The notes under the pieces are model-generated. The model worked only from the letters and a program-made list of their open reading frames with translations. It ran no database searches and was not told where the DNA came from. The position numbers and the translations under genes were made by a program. This document shows positions 22,338 through 33,883 of a DNA stretch of 64,000 nt, piece by piece. Numbering within the stretch: the first letter of the stretch is position 1; each line of letters opens with the position of its first letter. Location: contig JAPQWV010000017.1 in NCBI GenBank assembly GCA_027422505.1, positions 18,167,501 to 18,231,500 of the forward strand, written 5' to 3'. This DNA is from Craterostigma plantagineum. Taxonomy: Eukaryota > Streptophyta > Magnoliopsida > Lamiales > Linderniaceae.

Positions 22338-23941
22338 TGATAGTATAATAATTAACGCAATATTTAAGCTTGTTCTACTTCGAATTTTAGCATATATTAT
22401 GGCAATTATAATTTTATTTAATGTTTGCTTTAATAATAACAACGCTTGAGGCCATTTGTAATGAAGGAAGCCTAAATTGTTTCAGACCCTACCAAAAGAG
22501 GCGATGGAGGAGCCTACATGCGTGAGAGCTAGTGAATGATTATTGATAGCCACATACGAACAGCTAAGCAATAGAGCAAAATATCATTTTCACATGATAA
22601 AGAGAGCATATAATTATTTTTTGAGCATACACACCCACAAGGGGGACAAGGGACAATAAAGAAGAGCAGACAAAAGACAAAAGAGAACATCTTTGTGCTT
22701 TATTATTATTCTATAAGGAAAAGAGAAGACATCGAAGGTTGAAGCTCAAACAGACATCTGACCAAGAAAACTACCTTAGTGGAAAAAGAAGAGGAAAGGG
22801 AATTCAGCTTCCACGTTTCGAGTGTGAAAGAAATAAAGATCCAAGAGACAACTATGAAAAACTGGAGTTGGTGTTTAATTCCGTCCGAAGATTCATCTAT
22901 ATATGCAAGCATACAACTCAGAGGAGAGAGGAGGAGAACTTGGTAAAAAGTCGTGTTTCACGTTCACCACCACATTAATACCCACATACGGCGAAGCAAG
23001 CGACACAGTTCGTTCCCCAAGCGAGAAAGCAAGTTGCTGCCTCCGAGCTGGGACGAAGAAAATAAAAGCAGACTTTTTCTGTACAAGAGAGCTCGGGGGC
23101 AGCGAACCTGTACGAGGTAACATGGAGCAACACCGCTGCAGTTCGGTAGAGTTCGAACGGTTGTAAGCGATTGCTTTCTTTTACCTATCTTTCAATGTAT
23201 TTGATTATTACGTCTCGTAGTTAAGTTTATTATAGTTGAAGTATTATTCGAAACCTTGATTTATAATATTGTGAGATTATTGTGCTTATTCGTGGACGCG
23301 TGAGTATTCGTTTAAGCTTGAATTAATTTTAGTTGATGAACTTAGTTTGATTAAATAGTTGCAAGTGTTTAGTTAATCTAGGTGAGTCCATGGTTAATTA
23401 AATCGACAAATCCGTAATTGTTTGTTCGTTTTAATAAGTAGCAAACAATATTCAACTTCTCTACCTTAGGTAAGTGTAAGTTATATTGTAGTTTACGCGA
23501 TTTGATTTTAATGGACCAGCGTCGTTTCTTGCGAGAGCGTCGTCCGAGCGAGTTAGTCAATAATCGGGTCTCTTTCATTTTTAATGCTGTCGGAATCTTA
23601 AACCTTGCAGGGCGTCCCGGAGCTTATTTTTTCGATTAGGGAAGTAATTATAGAGCGTCTCTTAATTATTGAGAAATTAAGAAGAGATTGGTTGTTAGGC
23701 GTTCGTCGACAACTATAACCGATTATGCTTATGTGTACACGTTATTTAGGAATCTATGATCAATTACATAAATCAAGGTGGAGAACGATTATTTCAACTA
23801 TTATTTTATAGTCGTTAGTTTCTATTTTCCTTCGTCTGTTCTTAGTTTAATTTCATTTCTATATCAGTCTATTTTCAGAACTATATTTTCGTTTATAATT
23901 GCTTTAGTTTTGATTTCCGTTTGAAAAAACTAAAACCCCCC

Positions 23942-23998
<57 letters not shown>

Positions 23999-24224
23999 GT
24001 ACTGTTACTACTACTACTACTACTATATGATTATTTATATTATAATATTATTATTATACTATTACAATTATTATTATTGTTATTTATTATTATCATCATC
24101 ATTATCGATCGAATTTTGATACAGAAGTAAATCAACCATCTTCCTTGTGGAGACGATCCTTTACTTTCGCTATACTCATTAGTAAGGTTATAAATTTTAT
24201 TTTTGGCCGTTTACGACGCGACCA
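22338..24224 (+). repeat. 5' LTR of the LARD
   Basis: 1887 bp. Includes a long (ATT)n tract at 23942-23998. ORFs within it (for example 22739-22978) recur as frame-shifted copies in the other LTR and are not genes. Confidence 0.9.
23942..24125. repeat. (ATT)n and related trinucleotide microsatellites
   Basis: A pure ATT run over about 57 bp, then CTA and ATT/ATC runs to about 24110. The run in the other LTR (about 27694-27727) is much shorter, so the locus has expanded or contracted since insertion. Confidence 0.92.
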
Positions 24225-24229
24225 AATTT

Positions 24230-24247
24230 TGGCGCCGTTGCCGGGGA
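24230..24247 (+). promoter_or_regulatory. Primer binding site, tRNA-Asp type
   Basis: TGGCGCCGTTGCCGGGGA, five bases after the LTR end, complementary to the 3' end of tRNA-Asp. It is typical of Athila/Tat-group elements. Confidence 0.85.
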
Positions 24248-26084
24248 AGGTGGTGTCTAAATTTATTTACTTTATTTCTAATTCGATTTTTTTTGTCTAG
24301 TCTCGATCTTCTCGACAGGTATGCTAATGTTTGATCTAGAAAAAGAGAAGACGAAGGCGGAAAAGTTGAAAGACGGAACATGAGCTTTCGATAAGCAACA
24401 TAAAAAAAAACAAAACGAGCAACTACCATCTCGTGCTACGTTGAGGAAGGACGCACTATGATTTTCAACCGCCTTGAAATTTTTCCGGATCATGTCTAGC
24501 TAAAAGACGTTAAAGAAAAAGCGCTTCTTGGGAGGCAACCCAAGTACTATCGATGCGTATTATTATAAATAAAAGAAGTTTTTATTTTCGTATCTTTAAT
24601 TTGCTATGACGTTTCGTTTAGCTATAATTGCCTACAGGTTATAAGGTAGATCGGGTGAGATCCGTGCGTAAAGAGCTTACATGTCCACGTGTCGCAGCGC
24701 ATCAAGTCTTAAGTGAAACGGTTTTTGAGAAGCATGCACATCGGACTATTCAGGGAAGTTCGCTAAATTATTATTGTTATTTATTCTTCCATGAGTTACT
24801 ATGATTATTACGTTGAGGACAACGTAAAATTTAAGTGTGTGGGAGGGAATTGCACGAAACATATGCGAACATTACTATTTTATATATGTGCATGATTTGT
24901 TAAATTACATGAGAAAAGGTGTAAAAAAATTTCAAAATTATGTTTATTATCATTGAAAGATTGGTTTTATGTTAGATTAATGTGAGTAATTAGGATACAC
25001 ATGCGTAGTCGATGTTTTTCTTGCATGATGAACTTAGCGATACCTGAAAGATTTGTACGCATAACCCAATTTTTATGAGATTTTTGAGCCTACGAGCTTT
25101 TTGCTCATTTTTTTGGTTGTGTGAATCGTGCTTAATTTATTCCTCTCTAGAACTTGCTTGCGTATTACGTTTCGAAATTGCTTAAAGTGAGATTGCGCGA
25201 AATATGGAAGGTATTAGGAATTAAGTCATAGCCAAAGTTCCCTACCACGACTGATCACCGTAGTTAGCCACTTTGAGCCTGAGCCTTTTTCTTTCTGAAA
25301 AAAAAACACAAAAAAAAAACATCCGACCCGAATAAGCCTTCAGAAATAAATCCAACCGGAGCAATAGTAGAAGTGGAGGTTGAATGCTGGGGTTGAAAAG
25401 CGCAGCCGGACCTATACCAAAGTTGAGCGTAGAAAGAAGTTAAGAACTCTTCCATTGATAATCTCTCACTCGCAAAGAGGCCGAGAGAAGGGGAGCTTAG
25501 CACCGTCCAAATCCTAAGAATCGTTCATTGATAATCTTTCAATTTCTCGAAAAAAAAATATATGTGATCCTAAGAATGAAAGAAGAAGGGCTTGGTGAAA
25601 TAACGACGAAGTCAAAAGAAGAACTAAAGAAAAGAAATGCAGAACTTTCGGTGCGTTCGAGACGATGGCGTGATCCCGACACAACTACTACTCATATCCT
25701 TTTGTTGCTTATTATTTGCCTACTTCACATACTTTAGCCCTGTTATACCCAAAAAAAAAACCCTTCCTATTCTCGCTTTATCATTTAAAGTGGTAGATTT
25801 ACGAATCGTTTGCAAGCTTATGGTAGAGATTAGATTAATGCATGAGCCGAGAGAATTCATTGACATTTTTACCTATACACGGAGTGATTTGAGTGAATCT
25901 TGTGAGGTACAAATCTTGACTGGTATTACTAAGGTAAGTCGTGTAGATAATCGTTTGATCTCGTATGTGTTTTCCGACGTTGCTTACGTGGTATCTATAC
26001 ATATTCTCATTCTTAAGATAATAAGTTACATGATTTATATTTATTGCTTCTAATAGACTTTGCTTGAGGACAAGCAAAACTTAA

Positions 26085-26097
26085 GTACGGGGGGATT
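26085..26097 (+). promoter_or_regulatory. Polypurine tract of the LARD
   Basis: GTACGGGGGGATT directly before the LTR start TGATAG, preceded by the conserved GAGGACAAGCAAAACTTAAG. Confidence 0.85.
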
Positions 26098-27691
26098 TGA
26101 TAGTATAATAATTAACGCAATATTTAAGCTTGTTCTACTTCGAATTTTAGCATATATTATGGCAATTATAATTTTATTTAATGTTTGCTTTAATAATAAC
26201 AACGCTTGAGGCCATTTGTAATGAAGGAAGCCTAAATTGTTTCAGACCCTACCGAGGCGATGTAGGAGCCTACATGCGTGAGAGCTAGTGAATGATTATT
26301 GATAGCCACATACGAACAGCTAAGCAATAGAGCAAAATATCATTTTCACATGATAAAGAGAGCATATAATTATTTTTTGAGCATACACACCGCACAAGGG
26401 GGACAAGGGACAATAAAGAAGAGCAGACAAAAGAGAAAACATCTTTGTGCTTTATTATTATTCTATAAGGAAAAGAGAAGACATCCAAGGTTGAAGTTCA
26501 AACAGACATCTGACCAAGAAAATTACCTTTGTGGAAAAAGAAGAGGAACGGGAATTCAGCTTCCCATGTTTCGAGTGTGAAAGAAATAAAGATCCAAGAC
26601 ACAACGATGAAAAACTGGAGTTGGTGTTTGATTCCGTCCCAAGATTCATCTATATATGCAAGCATACAACTCAGAGGAGAGAGGAGGAGAACTTGGTAAA
26701 AAAGTCGTGTTTCACCTTCACCACCACATTAATACCCACATACGGCGAAGCAAGCGAGCACAGTTCGTTCCCCAAGCGAGAAAGCAAGTTGCTGCCTCCG
26801 AGCTGGGACGAAGAAAATAAAAGCAGATTTTTTCTGTACAAGAGAGCTCGGGGCAGCGAACCGGTACGAGGTAACATGGAGCAACACTGCTGCAGTTCGG
26901 TAGAGTTCGAACGGTTGTAAGCGATTGCTTTCTTTTACCTATCTTTCTATGTATTTGATTATTACGTCTCGTAGTTAAGTTTATTATAGTTGAAGTATTA
27001 TTCGAAACCTTGGTTTATAATATTGTGAGATTATTGTGCTTATTCGTGGACGCGTGAGTATTCGTTTAAGCTTGAATTAATTTTACTTGATGAACTTAGT
27101 TTGATTAAATAGTTGCAAATGTTTAGTTAATCTAGGTGAGTCCAAGGTTAATTAAATCGACAAATCCGTAATTGTTTGTTCGTTTTAATAAGTAGCAAAC
27201 AATATTCAACTTCTCTACTTTAGGTAAGTGTAAGTTATATTGTAGTTTACGCGATTTGATTTTAATGGACCGGCGTCGTCTTGCGAGAGCGTCGTCCGAG
27301 CGAGTTAGTCAATAATCGGGTCTCTTTCATTTTTAATGCTGTCAGAATCTTAAACCTTGCAGGGTGTCCCGGAGGTTATTTTTCGATTAGGGAAGTAATT
27401 ATAGAGCGTCTCTTAATTTTCGAGAAATTAAGAAGAGATTGGTTGTTAGGCGTTCTCGACAACTATAACCGATTATGCTTATGTGTACACGTTATTTAGG
27501 AATCTATGATCAATTACATAAATCAAGATGGAGAACGATTATTTCAACTATTATTTTATAGTCGTTAGTTTCTATTTTCCTTCGTCTGTTCTTAGTTTAA
27601 TTTCGTTTCTATATCAGTCTATTTTCAAAACTATGCTTTCGTTTATAATTGCTTTAGTTTTGATTTCCGTTTGAAAAAACTAAAACCCCCC

Positions 27692-27726
<35 letters not shown>

Positions 27727-27951
27727 TGTACTGTTACTAATTCTACTATTACTTTATTATTATTTATATTATAATATTATTATTATTATTATACTATTAC
27801 AATTATTATTATTATTTATTATTATCATCATCATTATCGAATTTTGATATAGAAGTAAATCAACCATCTTCCTTGTGGAGATGATCCTTACTTTCGCTAT
27901 ACTCATTAGTAAGGTTATAAATTTTATTTTTGGCCGTTTACGACGCGACCA
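26098..27951 (+). repeat. 3' LTR of the LARD
   Basis: 1854 bp, the second copy of 22338-24224, ending CGCGACCA. Several small indels distinguish it. Confidence 0.9.
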
Positions 27952-28314
27952 CGATCCAATTTTACTCTTACTAGTGCTAACCATTAAAAATTGCATCTTT
28001 CGTTTCTCGTCTAATTAGCCTCTGGTCTAAATTCGGTCCTTACCAATTTAAGTGTTAGCTATTTTCCTAAATTTCAATAATATCTTCCAATATATATATA
28101 TATATTATATGGAATACAATAACATATAGCATGTAGTCATTTAAGCACATATAATGTGGTAAAGCATGTATCATGCAGCTGCGTAAGTCATATAAAATGT
28201 ATGCATATTTATTGATCGGCTTACTTACGGGATTCAGGTGTTACTCAAAATTAGATCTTTGTCTTTTCTTCTAAATGAGCAACTCATAATAAGCCTTGAA
28301 AAAGAACTTAATAC

Positions 28315-29936
28315 CTGACCAGCACGTAATTGCGCTCTTCGAACAAGTGCAAAGTGAGTGCACCAGCGGCGACCAAGTCAACTCCCTCGGGTACAAGAAA
28401 ACTGTGTCGTTTTCGATCTAAGAGTCAGAATTTGAATATGATATAGAGATATAGCAATTAGACGTTGACTAAATTCATATGTACTTCTTGTATATAAGGC
28501 ATTGTTGTTTGTCCGTGACACGATAGGGACGTCTGAATTAAGTATAAAGTAGGGGTGTCTTGTACCATTTCTTTACCTCTTGATGAAACTGTTAAATAAT
28601 ATATTAGTGGGTCTTACTATTGGCACTCTGGGTGAAAATAACTTTGGAATTTGTATAAGTTATTTATATTAATTTTTCTAACATTTTATTCAACCATAAT
28701 AAATTTAGTAAGATTTTTTCCAATAATAGTTGAATTCATAGTAATTCCTTGTGCTAATGCCATTAAATTCGTCCTGTGGGACCCACTCGTTCCAATACTA
28801 CCATGTTTAAATTAATCTATACTTTTCATACTATAAAAATATTAATATCTGACTTTATTTATAAAAATAAAAATATCTATAGTATTTCTTATTACCATAA
28901 ACAGATGAACTTGAATAACTAAAAAATAGTAGCTATTAGGTAAAGATTAATATTATTATTAAACGATTGAGCTTGGGCCATGATAGTTGGTAAGGAATAT
29001 CCCTTTCATAAAATTAGATTTTCATATAGTATAATATGAAGTTCTCATCTCTACTTTTTTCAAAATATTAGAACATTAAATAAAATATTTTATAGTTGTG
29101 ATATTGTTGACAGTTCTTTTTTTTAATTACGATTTCGGTGAGACAAATTGCTTATTGAAGAATTTGTCAACAAATATAGCTGAGACAAAATATTTTAACT
29201 AACTATATAGAGTGTGACAAATACAACAAACACAACGTCGGTAATTGATTATTTTTCTGAAAAAAAATTCTAATAGATAAAAAATAGAAACCAGTATCTA
29301 AGGATTAATATATATTTAAAACGTTGACTTGTAATTTGTAATATAACTTCTCAAGACTTCAAGAGTCTTTTTCACAACCTTTTTTTGTTCTTTTTTGGTA
29401 CGACTGCCCTGCCGCCAACCCAAAAAAAAACCCTATGCGTTCGCCGTTCATCCCCAATCATAATCTTCAGTTCATCTACTCATTAGTATAATTTACCGAG
29501 GGATTTATTCTTTTTCTTTTTATTTGAGAATACAAGAAGCTGCTAACCTAATAACCCCAAGAGAAAGGAGTGAGTTTAAAAAGTACTTACAGCTCGAACT
29601 CGTCGGCCACAACGGACTCAGCAAAAGCCCCAGCATAAGCGTACGAACAAACCCTATCCCCGACCTTAAACTAGGTCACGCTGGGGCCCACGACATCGAC
29701 AGTCCCAGAGTAATCGGAGCCAGGAATCGACCCAAGGTATGGCAACGCCTCCCTGTGATCCCCTCAAACTACCGTGAAGGTGCCGAAATTCACGCTCGTG
29801 GCTCGAATACGAATACGGCCAAAGTGGGCGATTCGACCCGAGGAATCGGGTGGGTCTTCGACAGACTCAGAGCAGAGCTCTCGGATCCGATGGGGACCGT
29901 TGGGTCGCCGGGCTTTGTCCACAACAATGCCTCCAT
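28315..29936 (-). pseudogene. Decayed quinone-oxidoreductase-like gene, first two exons
   Basis: Exon 1 (29936-29591) starts MEALLWTKPGDPTVPIGSES and, after a frameshift, reads RIRATSVNFGTFTVV, SIPGSDYSGTVDVVGPSVT and FKVGDRVCSYAYAGAFAESV. This is the N-terminal GroES-like fold of the MDR family (zeta-crystallin/quinone oxidoreductase type, NADPH-dependent). It ends at a good donor (GAGCT then GTAAGTA). Exon 2 (28401-28315) follows an ACACAG acceptor, continues in phase with FLVPEGVDLVAAGALT, has an internal deletion, then LVRRAQLRAG and a GT donor. At least two stops and two frame breaks are present. The Rossmann-fold exons should lie further left, where the Tekay LTR begins 67 bp away. The plus-strand ORF 29524-30066 is only antisense. 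Confidence 0.75.
28415..29590 (-). other. AT-rich intron of the quinone-oxidoreductase-like pseudogene
   Basis: About 1.2 kb with no ORF. A short stretch near 28965-29010 resembles part of the OTU-like fragment at 35310-35370 (both contain CATGATAGT followed by a GGnnn...ATATCC pattern), suggesting a tiny transposon relic. Confidence 0.4.
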
Positions 29937-30030
29937 ATGCTATGATTTGTTAGTGTTAGTGAACTTGGTGAAAAACATGGTTGGTTCCACAACGTCTCGT
30001 TATATAGAAAGTCTAGTTGATACCCCATAT

Positions 30031-30396
30031 TTTTTTAATGGTAAAATTATAAAAATGGTTCACTAAGTATACCATTTTTTTTTATTTTGAGTCACTATGT
30101 TTGTCAGTTACAAAACTAGGTCACTAAGTATGTATATAGTAACAAAATTGGATCACTAATTACTAAACTAGATCACTAAGTATGTATATAGCAACAAAAC
30201 TATGTCACTAATTATGTATATAGTTACAAATTTTGGTCACTAAGTATGTTATAATAAGAAAAAGAAGTCAGTGACCCAATTTTGTTACTATATACGTACT
30301 TAGTGACCTAGTTTTGTAACTGGCAAACATAGTAACCCAAAATAAAAAAAAGTGGCATACTTAGTGACCCATTTTTATAATTTTCTCTTTTTTAAT
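30031..30396. mobile_element. Foldback MULE-type MITE with 9-bp TSD
   Basis: Element 30040-30387 (348 bp) flanked by TTTTTTAAT at 30031-30039 and 30388-30396. The arms of ~115 bp are near-perfect inverted repeats (GGTAAAATTATAAAAATGG at one end, GAGAAAATTATAAAAATGG at the other), built of repeated GGTCACTAAGTATG phrases. A 9-bp duplication indicates the Mutator superfamily. It lies just upstream of the quinone-oxidoreductase-like pseudogene. No coding capacity. Confidence 0.85.
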
Positions 30397-31636
30397 TGCT
30401 GGAAACTTCCATGTGTTGTCTAAAACCGAGCATCTTACCCCTCAATTAGGGAGTATAAATGATAAGTAGCGCATGATTAGAAAAACTACGAGGGTTCCTA
30501 TGCAATTGTCAAATCATAGGAGTTTTGATGCATCCATTCTATTTTATTAAGCGTTAGGGATGGCTATAAACTGCCCATTGGCCTGTCAATTTCACAACAA
30601 AATTAACAATAAAATTTAAAAAATCATCCACTATCTTTTCTTAGTTAATTCTTGTACCTTTAATTTTATAATTTATATAAACACATAATAAAATTTTAAA
30701 TTATAATTTCAATGAAGTATTTTAAATTAAAAATAAACTAAATATTATATTTTTCACATGCATTTGAGTGTGCCAAGGGTACTAATTTTGATTAAACCAT
30801 ATGGGAGTTTTATGCATTTTAGCCTAATAATAATAATAGTAATTAATAATATAATAGTAATTAATAATAATAATAATAAAGCCAACTTGTTAGAGCATCT
30901 CCAATGGGTACTCTAGTGTTGTGCAATGTAAAACATTAAAATATAGTATGTCACTGCTCAATGGATACTCTATTATAGCATCGATAATATTAGTGATACT
31001 CTTTTTTGATAGTACACACTATTTTCAGCACTAAAATAGTAAAACATATTTTGATTATACTTAATATTTTACATTATTATACTAATTGACGTAAGAGTTA
31101 ATTTTCTTTTGCTTATTGGTATTTTTCTTTTAAATTTAATAAAACTGTAATTAAACTTATATGCTAAATATAATTTAATTAATATTAAATATAATGATTG
31201 AGTTTTTAATAATTATAGTATATCGTTAACCAAATAGAGAAAAAAAACTTAAGCATAACTACCCCAACATTATATGTGAGTTTAGTTTTTCTTTTTATTG
31301 GTAGTTATTTTAATTTATTTCGTAATTAAATATGTTCATATAATTGTAGTTTATATTATTTTTTCAATTAGTAGGTTTAGTATATAAGTGAATTATTACT
31401 CTGAAATATAAATAATAAAGAATGTTATAGGTACAGTTTAAAATTAAAGTTACGTAATTTTGTTTATATAAATTAATTATGATAGTAATAGATGAGAATA
31501 TTATTTTGTGTCGAAAATAGAGTTAACGAATTATAGTAAAAATCAGAGTAAATAAAAGAATTAATGAGACAGTGTGAATGCAATGTAGCGATTTTATTTT
31601 ATATAAACTTAACTGTATTTTGTGTAGTGCGTGAGA
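30397..31636. other. AT-rich intergenic DNA
   Basis: No gene. A GAGCATCTCCAATGG word at about 30893, often seen at ends of small plant transposons, has no visible partner. (TAA)n runs lie near 30828-30880. Confidence 0.5.
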
Positions 31637-32018
31637 GAGGTTTGCTATGGTGCCCACCTACCGTGAGCACCATAGCTGCTTTCGCAATTATAACTTTTTT
31701 TCTCACACCCCGGCGATGCCATCACCTCCGCCGCCCCTCTTTGCCTCCTCATAACTTCCATTATTCATCTTCCACGCACTCATTTATTAGAAATTCATAT
31801 TATACTGTAATTTTCTCGTACATAGCTGAGCTGATGAATTTCTGATAAATGAGTGCGTGGAAGATGGGACAATGAAAGTTATGAGGAAGCTAAGAGGGTC
31901 GGCGGAGGTGATGGCATCGCCGGAGTGGGACAAAAAAAGTTATAATTGCGAAATCAGCTATGGTGCTCACGGTAATTGCTCACGGTATGTGGGCACCATG
32001 GCAAACCTATGCGTGGGA
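31628..32018. mobile_element. Foldback MULE-like MITE with long arms
   Basis: Element about 31637-32009 (373 bp). The ~165-bp arms are inverted copies (GGTTTGCTATGGTGCCCAC against GGTTTGCCATGGTGCCCAC, both containing GGCGATGCCATCACCTCCGC), with a ~40-bp loop. The flanks TGCGTGAGA (31628-31636) and TGCGTGGGA (32010-32018) form a 9-bp duplication with one mismatch. ORFs over the arms are palindrome artefacts. Confidence 0.75.
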
Positions 32019-32439
32019 TATGGAAGTTTTAATATATTACGTTCACAAAGTTTAACCTGTAGTTTACGCGTGGCCACAACATCTGCAACACGCCGAGAAA
32101 AAAAAATCTACATCCCTAAATAGATTAATAATCTAATAACAATGTCTCTAATCCAGAGAAGCTGGTCGGTTCACCTTCACAAAGTCAGAAAGTAAGGAAA
32201 TTTTTCCCATTGATAAATGAAATCAGTATATGAAAGATGTGTGTTGTATTTATTTAAATAATAATAAAAAGCCACCTTGTTAGAAATGTGAACCAAAGTT
32301 TGACCAAGTTTTAGTATCCCGAAGTCTTGACTCGTAGTTTTCCATCACCAGTTTAAAGCCCAAGTTCATTTAGCTGCTCCTCTATAAACATATTGCACTT
32401 CTCTTAATCTGAAAAACTCATCTTCAAAGATATAATGTA
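32019..32439. other. Intergenic, no gene seen
   Basis: AT-rich. A TATAAACATA box-like element lies at about 32383, but no reading frame follows before the transposon at 32449. Confidence 0.4.
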
Positions 32440-32883
32440 ATAATTCTTGGGGTTTTTGCACATAAATACCCCTCCGTAAAAAAACATATAATTCAGTACC
32501 CTGTCAGCATTTTTTTTATATGTAGGTACCTAACAAAATAAATTTTTTGCAGATAGGTACCCGATCCGCCGCAGGTACGCCATATAACACATTTGAATAC
32601 CCTATATCAACGTATTGTGGTACGTAATACGTTTAGAAAATGGTACGCCTTATTAGCATATTTAAATACGCCCTATGTACACATTAGGTACGCCGTACAA
32701 ACACATTTAGGTACCCTATATCAACGTTTTATGGTACGCAATACACGCACAGGAAGGTGCGGCATGACTGAAGAGACATATACAAATTAAATCGGGTACC
32801 TATCTGTAAAAGTTTCTGACATAGGTACTGATCTGTACGTTTTTATTCAAATAGGTATTTATATGTAGATACCGATAATTCTT
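32440..32883. mobile_element. Small MULE (426 bp), same family as the 4-kb elements
   Basis: Element 32449-32874 flanked by perfect 9-bp duplications ATAATTCTT (32440-32448, 32875-32883). The terminal inverted repeats of ~110 bp share a ladder of words (AAATACC, CAGTACC, GTCAG, CAGATAGGTACCCGAT) with the ends of the elements at 55718-59756 and 59780-63765. The interior has several GGTACGC and TACGTAAT repeats. No ORF of note. Confidence 0.85.
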
Positions 32884-33883
32884 TTTCACTAGTTAAAACT
32901 CATTTTCAAACTCAAAAAAATATTTTTGATATTTTTTTCTTTCACACAAACTTTTACAAATTCTATACTATTTTTATATTTTACAACTTTACATATTAGG
33001 CAACGATATTATTTAAAATTCAATCGAAAAAATATTTAATAAATTTATGATCCGTAGGTTTTTTATTTTTCATGGTTTTTTATGTAACTTTATTTTGATA
33101 CTTGTATTTTAGCTTAATACGTTTTTCAACGGCATAGTTTTTATAGTTATATTAATGTTCCTAGTATTTTCTGCACACTTTATGCATGTGCTTACCATCT
33201 CATTTTTATAATCTCAATTTTAATTTTTATTGTTTGAAGAATGTAAAATAAACAATATTTAAGATATAAACGATTAATCAAGTATAAATTCTAATTTTTA
33301 CATACCCATCGAGATGACCACGGTCATTGATTGATAGACATGGCAAAAAATATATATTTACTATGATAAAAGCAGTTCTCACAACATGTCTGATTTTTTT
33401 AAAATTACCATGCACATCGTTTTCTAATATTTACTTTATATTATTTAATAATTATATATGTAGATAAAAACTGATTGGTTAATTGGCAGATTAATTTATA
33501 GTTTTTATTCGTCTTCTAGTTTATAAAAGAGTATAGATAACTCAATGGTATATCAATTTAATAATAATAAAAATAATATAATAATAATAGTAATAATAAC
33601 AACTAATATTTTTCCGCATACTATATGTGTGTGCTTAAAATATAATTATTTAATGTTACTTTCAATTTTGATATTTATAATTTTTAATGTTTAATAGATT
33701 TTAAATATAATGTGCTAAGTTCAACAAATAAATCATTTATAACTAATATGATAAAATAAATTGCAAATAAGATGACCAATTGTGGCAGCTTATAGCCACC
33801 CTTAACCCTTAATATAATTTGATAGAGATGTCTTTTGACTATAATACTAAACAAATTTATACAACGAAATATAACACAAGTAG
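32884..33883. other. Very AT-rich intergenic DNA
   Basis: About 1 kb of mostly A/T with ATA/ATT runs near 33560-33600. No gene or clear element. Confidence 0.5.

Larger units (their letters stand above)
24225..26097 (+). other. Internal region of the LARD, no coding capacity
   Basis: No retroviral domain in any frame. At 24520-24550 it has CTTGGGAGGCAACCCAAG, a word common in Tat/Ogre-type plant elements downstream of their coding regions. A PPT-like block at about 24810-24850 (GAGGACAACGTAAAATTTAA, then GTGTGGGAGGG) resembles the true 3' end at 26060-26097. This looks like the residue of a larger element after internal deletion, or two ends brought together. Confidence 0.6.
22338..27951 (+). 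mobile_element. Non-coding Tat/Athila-type LTR element (LARD)
   Basis: A 5.6-kb element with ~1.9-kb LTRs (TGATAGTATAATA...CGCGACCA), a tRNA-Asp-type PBS and a PPT, but an internal region of only 1.87 kb with no gag or pol. It must have moved using proteins of a related autonomous element. The PBS type and conserved words around the PPT (GAGGACAAGCAAAACTTAAG) point to the Tat/Athila branch of Ty3/gypsy. The LTRs differ by a few percent by eye, so insertion is not very recent. Confidence 0.9.
1546..28247 (-). mobile_element. Tekay-like Ty3/gypsy chromovirus, host of two nested elements
   Basis: Minus-strand LTR retrotransposon. The 5' LTR is on the right and the 3' LTR on the left. The iMet-type PBS is at 19961-19972 and the PPT at 3474-3483. 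The internal order is gag, protease, RT, RNase H, integrase, chromodomain. The chromodomain at the integrase C-terminus and the conserved words place it in the chromoviruses, probably the Tekay/Del group. It contains a Sirevirus at 5552-17422 and a LARD at 22338-27951. All its genes carry stops or deletions. The far end of the left LTR is missing, so no outer target duplication can be shown. Confidence 0.88.
19976..28247 (-). repeat. 5' LTR of the Tekay-like element, split by a LARD
   Basis: LTR sequence occupies 19976-22337 and 27957-28247, about 2.65 kb in all. The plus-strand start TGTGGCGCCCC is the LTR end in element sense; the other end is TTACTCA at 28247. It contains the same CGCCCGATTT-rich region (21190-21850) as the left LTR. 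The portion from 20826 to 22330 is about 1% divergent from the left copy, but the last 290 bp are about 8% divergent. Confidence 0.87.

Noticed and set aside
23921..24130. 69-codon ORF of Ile and Leu
   Set aside because: Translation of the (ATT)n microsatellite in the LARD LTR.
24844..25750. Possible small genes in the LARD interior (25264-25503, 25528-25737)
   Set aside because: Low complexity, poly-A interrupted and without similarity to known proteins. Treated as non-coding internal sequence.
26531..26920. 129-codon ORF in the LARD 3' LTR (partner in the 5' LTR)
   Set aside because: The partner at 22739-23166 is frame-disrupted and its differences do not respect codons, so it is LTR sequence.
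29524..30066. 180-codon plus-strand ORF
   Set aside because: It lies antisense to exon 1 of the quinone-oxidoreductase-like pseudogene and runs into a MITE arm. No family resemblance on its own strand.
31564..32123. ORFs of 93 and 88 codons on the plus strand
   Set aside because: They are the two arms of an inverted-repeat MITE read in opposite directions.
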